A stretch of 64,000 bases of DNA from Saccopteryx bilineata (lineage: Eukaryota; Chordata; Mammalia; Chiroptera; Emballonuridae): assembly GCF_036850765.1 (NCBI RefSeq), contig NC_089494.1, positions 228,674,779-228,738,778 of the forward strand. The letters run 5' to 3'. Numbering within the stretch: position 1 is the stretch's first letter; each line of letters begins with the position of its first letter. A program made the translations under genes and the position numbers. The notes under the pieces were generated by a model. It was not told the DNA's origin. It saw only the letters and a program-made list of their open reading frames with translations, and made no database searches. Positions 59,285 through 64,000 of this stretch are shown here, piece by piece.

Positions 59285-59885
59285 TGTGGCTCAGGATTCT
59301 TTCAGTTGTCATATATGGAAGAAAACCCAACTGAATTAAGCAAAAAAGGGAGTTTATGGTTTCACATAAACTAATAGCCCAAAGCTACCAGCTTCCGGCA
59401 CAGCTGGATCCAGAGGCTCAGTGTTGTCAGGACTCTGCTCCTCCACCAGTGTTCTTCTCCACTAGCCTGGACATTCCATGTTTGTATTCTGTATAATTGT
59501 TAATTGTTCACCAAATATTTTTCCACTTTCTTCCTTCTGGGCTCAAGGCATTTTAGTCCTCTGTCTCCTAAAGTTAGGTGCAGCAGTGTGGTTTGCTTTG
59601 ACCAGTAAAGTGTGAACATAAAAGGCATGTGCCACCTCTGGGCAGAAGCTTTTATGAGCCATTGCACTTTTCACTATGTGCCCTTCTCCCTACCATGGTG
59701 ATCAATGAAGTATGTGTCAAGATGGGGCCTCCATCAGCTTAAGTCACTGAGCAACTTCCATGAGCAGAGCTCCCCTGCTGACCCTTGATGGGCATGTAGA
59801 ATGAAGGAGAGCCTCTGTTGCATTAAACCACTGCAGTTTCACATTGTACTAGAACACAGTAGCCTATTCTGGCTAACCTATCCTC
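59285..59885. repeat. Old mammalian repeats, family not named
   Basis: 59285-59470 has 'catatatggaagaaaacccaactgaattaagc', 'ggcacagctggatccagagg', a known old L1-type 3' block. 59480-59885 has 'aggcatgtgccacctctgggcagaagc', 'gctgacccttgatgggcatgtagaatga' and 'gcattaaaccactgcagtttc', another widespread old block. Both are recognised from other mammals, not named with certainty. Confidence 0.6.
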
Positions 59886-59889
59886 CGGG

Positions 59890-60650
59890 TTCACCGCAAG
59901 GGAAAACAAAATGAATTTCTATACTGAGTTCTCGAATAAGAGTTCCAGTATCTACTCTGAATGCTATGGTTAGATGATGTAGCCATTTCTGCATCAACCC
60001 TGTGGCCTAAGAAGGCAGTGCTCTGACTGACCAGACCAAGGTCACATCTTTACCCTTGAGTCAGGAGAAATCAGCCCACCCAGTGCTCATGGACAGAGTG
60101 AAAGCAACAGAAAAATAGAGGATTAAACGAAATATGTGCTCTGTAAAAAGTAATAAAAACTTTCCGCAGCATTTCTCCTTTTTATTCTGGAGCAAGACTT
60201 CCATTGTCAGACCCTTTAGATGGCCAGTGTCTGCACAAAACTACTGAAGAGAATTTTACAGACTTATTTATTGTCAAACTATTAACAGCTGTTGTCAGGA
60301 AAAATTGTAAATTAAAGTGGAAAACCTGTCAGTCTCATATCCGGGTGTCAGTAATAAAATAAAATGGTAAAATATTAATGTAACTGCCTTTCTTTTACTT
60401 AAGTTACTTCCATAATATCCCCCAACTTCAGTATTTTTCTAGCTTTAGTAAAGATACTGCCAGTGAGAGTACATGTGTATTCTCTCTTTGACTTCTTACA
60501 CTGATTGATAACCTCTCAACCTCTGATTGATGCTCATTAATTCTGCCCTCTGGGAATCAGGATGAAAATAAATCTTTACCACTACCATGTGTGTGGAAAA
60601 TACTAGCACAGACCTGGCATAGTGAAGAACAGGTTTGCAATGTAAATTTT
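59890..60650. other. Intron with no recognised element
   Basis: AT-rich, nothing recognised. Confidence 0.4.
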
Positions 60651-60654
60651 TTTT

Positions 60655-61880
60655 TTTTTAATTTAAAGATTTCTTGTGCTAATCTTTTCTTCTTTGGGTT
60701 AATCTTATCATATTTTCTAGTTTTTCCTTGAATGACATGCTTCTAAGTCTCCTAATTATATTGGCTATTTTCTTCTTCTTGTGCTCTGATTTGCCTATTT
60801 ATCTATTTTCCTTTTATTTTTTAATCTATTCCATAACCTCAGTCTTTTAGTTTGGTGTGTTTAGGCCATTTAAATTTATTGTAATAATTTAAATAATTTT
60901 ATTATTTCTTTTCTGTTCCTTGTGTTTTTTATTCTTATGTTTTCACTTCCCTTCCTTCTTTTGAGTAGTTTAAACATTTTTTTAGTGTTTCATTTTAATT
61001 TTTATGAAAACTTTTTATTCAATTTTTTATTCAAAAATTTTTGCAAATCTTTCTATAGTATTTTGGTCTCTTTTTAATCAATTTTAAAAATTTATTTATA
61101 AACAAGGGACATTGGATTTTTATTTTGTATATATTTGCAAATATTTTTTTCTATATTTATGGTCTTTTTACTTTGCATACAATGTTTTTGCTATGGATTT
61201 TTTTTTTTTAGATAGTCAAATATATCAATCTTTTTTTATGGCATCTGGATTTTGAGTCATAGTTAGAAAACCTTTTTTAATTTTTTAATTTTTAGGTTAT
61301 AGAAGAATGATAGAGGAATTCCATGCATTTAAAAAATTAATTGTATGATTTTATTTTTTAAGTATCCAATCTATTTGAAGTGTGTACTTATGGATAGCAT
61401 GGAAAATAGATAAAAGTTTTAATAGTCTTTCTATTTGCACTCCAGTACCACACTGTTATAATTACAGACATTGCAGTAAGTTTTAATATTTTATTTGGCT
61501 CTCTCTCATTGATAGCTCCCATATTGTTTTCTTTAGATAACTTTGTGTAGTTATTTTTTATTTGAACTTTAATATTTAGTAAGGTCAGTTTGTTTATTTC
61601 CAGGAAAAAAAAAAAAGACTATTGGTATCTTTATCGGGATTTTACAAAATTTATAAACTTACTTATCAGAGGTATCTTTTGACGAGTTGAGATGTTCTAA
61701 CCAAGAACCAAAGATGTCTTTTCATTTGTTCAAGTCTACAATTGTGTTTTAGAAGTGTTTTTCATATAAGTTTAAATTTTTTCTTTTTAAATCTATTTCT
61801 AAGTATTTTATATTTTTCATTGTTATTGTAAACAAGGTTCTTTCTACCTTTACATCTTTTAACTTCAGTATTCTTTAAAT
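60655..61880 (-). repeat. Ancient L1M region, antisense
   Basis: Very T-rich with antisense L1 ORF2/3' UTR motifs: 'ggccatttaaatttattg', 'gcactccagtaccacactgttataattac', 'tttctaagtattttatatttttcattgttattg'. Internal order suggests more than one fragment. Confidence 0.6.
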
Positions 61881-63240
61881 TTATCTTTCAAAGCTCTGCT
61901 TAATGCATTTTTTCATTTCAAACAACAATCTCAGCTCAGCCAGACTGTGTGCTATGCATCAAAGATAATTCTTCCATGAGTAACTAACTGCTTTCATGTT
62001 AGCAGATAAGTTTAAAACCTTACACGTTGTGTAGACTGGAATTCGCTGGAACTTCCACCATCCAGAATTTAGAAGACCAACTACTATCAAAAGGAGAATA
62101 TCATTCTGTAAGCTCTGTGAGTTTCTCGTTGATTAGTGCAACAGGAATGTTGTAACCACAAAGAATGGAACAGGGCCAGAGATCAGCACCAAGTCTTATG
62201 GGAAATTAGCATCTGGAGCTGTAGCTCACTGCTGGGTTTCTGTACAGTATAGGAGTGACTAGAACAGCCCCATAAAGTCACTCATCCTGAGTTTATGCAA
62301 GCCAATCCTTTTTATAATGCATGAGGGGTGTTGTGTGTTAAGTATTTTACCATACAGAACATATTGGTAGTTCTTCCCTGTTCATGGGAGCTACAGTGCT
62401 TCAGTGTAAACTTTGTGTTTGACATTTTTGTCTTCACTGAGGCATTTGAAGTTAAGCCAGAAGTGGAGATCTGTCTTTTCTGTACTTAATTTCACAGCTG
62501 TGGGTTTGTGTGATTCATTCTGCAATACATTTGGGGGAGTGGAGTGGTGATTATTTATGCTGAAGTTCTGAACATTTACAAAGTTGTGAGATTTTAATGG
62601 AAACTTACAGTTTTTTACAAATTACTTTTGCCATTGGTACATTTTACACTCACTAGAAAAGATAGATAATAGAAAATACAGAAAAAGAAAGCAAATTTTC
62701 AGTACCCAGAATAATGCTGAAATAAAAACAGAAGTTCATTTTTCATAATCTGTTGATAATTGCTGGGTTTGGACTGTGGTCATATATGATTTCATGGAGA
62801 ACCTTGTGTGTTTGTTTATCATCCCTTATCCAAATCTTATTCTCACAGGACACGTTGTCAGAAAACCTACTAAAGCATTTTTTTAGTAAAAGGATTTTGT
62901 AATATAGTCCTAATGACCTTTCAACACCTGGTTTAATGAAAGCAATTACATTTGCTGTGTAACATGGATAGAAAATAGTTATGACTAATTAAATCATCAA
63001 AATAAGAAACCATTTCTGTTTCTCTTTTCACATTAATGTGCATGCATATGTGCACACAGTTATTCATTTATTTATTTCTATAAAACTTGGTCTTTTACAA
63101 CTGTGATATATTTATGATTCTTAATATTCTAAAGGCCATAATCAGGAATGCTAATATTTTTAGAATGTAATGAATAACAATAATAATAGATAATATATAT
63201 TACACATTTTTGTGCCAAACTCTGTTCCACAAATGTCTTT
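61881..63240. other. Intron with no recognised element
   Basis: About 1.35 kb with no family recognised. Confidence 0.4.
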
Positions 63241-63244
63241 ATTC

Positions 63245-63395
63245 TTCATAGGAGTCCTATTTAGTAGTTGCTATTATTATCCTGCATTTACCAAAGGAGG
63301 AAACTGAGGCAAGTTAAATAACTTACCCCAAGCTCACTGAGATAGTTAAGTATTGGTCATTTAATTCTTGGGCTCTTAACCACCATTTAGCAGAA
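63245..63395 (+). repeat. MIR fragment
   Basis: 'gctattattatcctgcatttaccaaaggaggaaactgaggcaagttaaataacttacccc' is the MIR core. Confidence 0.75.
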
Positions 63396-63689
63396 ATGAC
63401 ATCTGAGGGTTCTGCTTGCTAATGTGACAACTCCGAGTGCTGTTACTATCATTCTATCTCTTATCCAGCTTCACTGGCCCCCTTGCTGTTATTCAAATGG
63501 ACTGAGCATATTCCTGACTTGATACAGTGTTCTATCCTCTCTTCCTCAGATACCCACTTGGCTCACTGAGACTTCCTTCAGAGCAGCCTTTCTGACCACC
63601 TGTGCAGAATAACCCAGTCCCAAAATGGGCCTTCTGCTTTATTCTTTTAGTCTGCTTTGCTTTTTTGTATAAAACTTATCATCTGACAT

Positions 63690-64000
63690 ACTATATTTTT
63701 ACTTATTCTACCTCATGTCAACAATCTGTTTTCCACCTCTATAATTTCATCATTTCAAGAATGTTCTATAAATGGAACCACACAGTAAGTGACCTTATGA
63801 AATTGGCTTTTTTCACTCATATAGCCTTGACATCTAAGTTGTTGGCAATAGTTCATTCCTTTACATTGCTGAGCGGTATTCCATGGCTTATGTTTCACAG
63901 TTTATTTAACCATTCAGCTATTGATGGACATATGGGTTGTTTCCAGTTTGGGGTTGTTATAAATAAAAATGCTATGAACATTCACGTACAGGTTTTTGTG
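63690..64000 (-). repeat. L1 3' region, antisense, runs off the window
   Basis: 'atggaaccacacagtaagtgacc', 'gcttttttcactcatatagcc', 'gagcggtattccatggc', 'ttaaccattcagctattgatggacatatgggttg' and 'ataaaaatgctatgaacattc' follow antisense L1 order to the right edge. Confidence 0.8.

Larger units (their letters stand above)
36132..64000 (+). other. SCFD2: SCFD2 intron, 5' part (downstream of the exon)
   Basis: The intron starts with GTGAGT, a strong match to the mammalian donor consensus, and runs past the right edge. I did not see the next SCFD2 exon, expected to start with the rest of an Asp codon followed by Trp. SCFD2 is known for very large introns, so 27.9 kb without an exon is unsurprising. 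Confidence 0.85.

Noticed and set aside
1..64000. CRISPR arrays, operons, bacterial or phage features, endogenous retroviral LTRs or gag/pol remnants
   Set aside because: None seen. Repeats are dispersed SINE, L1 and hAT copies, not spaced direct repeats, and I could not recognise any retroviral element with confidence.

Overview
The window is mammalian nuclear DNA, almost certainly from a bat. It is AT-rich and gene-poor, and most of what can be recognised is transposon-derived: tRNA-type SINEs with the CCTGACC(A)GG...GTGGATAGAGC and GCCCTGGCC...GGTTGGCTCAG heads, bat-style L1 3' ends, non-autonomous hAT DNA transposons, and a background of old MIR, L2 and L1M fragments. The SINEs do not look like the Ves elements of vesper bats or the Rhin elements of horseshoe bats as I remember them. 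They resemble those I associate with sac-winged bats (Emballonuridae), but that placement is inference.

One protein-coding exon is convincing: 35882-36131 on the + strand, an internal 250-bp exon of SCFD2 (Sec1 family domain-containing 2). It has an AG acceptor, a GTGAGT donor and an open frame throughout. The rest of the window therefore reads as two partial large introns of SCFD2, about 35.9 kb upstream and 27.9 kb downstream of the exon. I found no neighbouring SCFD2 exon, no first or last exon, no promoter CpG island, no structural RNA gene and no second gene.

Layout: 1-10.8 kb holds mostly unremarkable intron with scattered SINEs and MIR. 10.8-12.0 kb is an antisense L1 interrupted by two SINEs. 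12.5-12.8 kb and 16.9-17.1 kb hold hAT elements. 17.16-17.55 kb holds a young CpG-rich SINE. 18.5-19.6 kb is a sense L1 split by two SINEs. 20.4-21.0 kb may be an antisense retrocopy. 24.6-30.0 kb holds SINE-B copies, an L1 3' end inside an older DNA transposon, and two copies of one hAT family, one nested in a SINE. 31.9-33.1 kb is a long antisense L1. The SCFD2 exon lies at 35.9 kb. Downstream there are further SINEs, a hAT with a perfect 8-bp target duplication (43.9 kb), an L1 with an inverted 5' part (47.3 kb), a SINE with a 3' extension (47.8 kb), a C-rich potential quadruplex (55.1 kb) and antisense L1 sequence up to the right edge.

No new multi-gene system is visible. The most interesting material is the transposon record: clean target duplications, nested insertions that give a relative order of activity, a shared GTCTA-type hAT target preference, and a young SINE subfamily carrying tandem CTCF-like cores. 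All repeat family assignments come from memory of consensus sequences, not from a database search.
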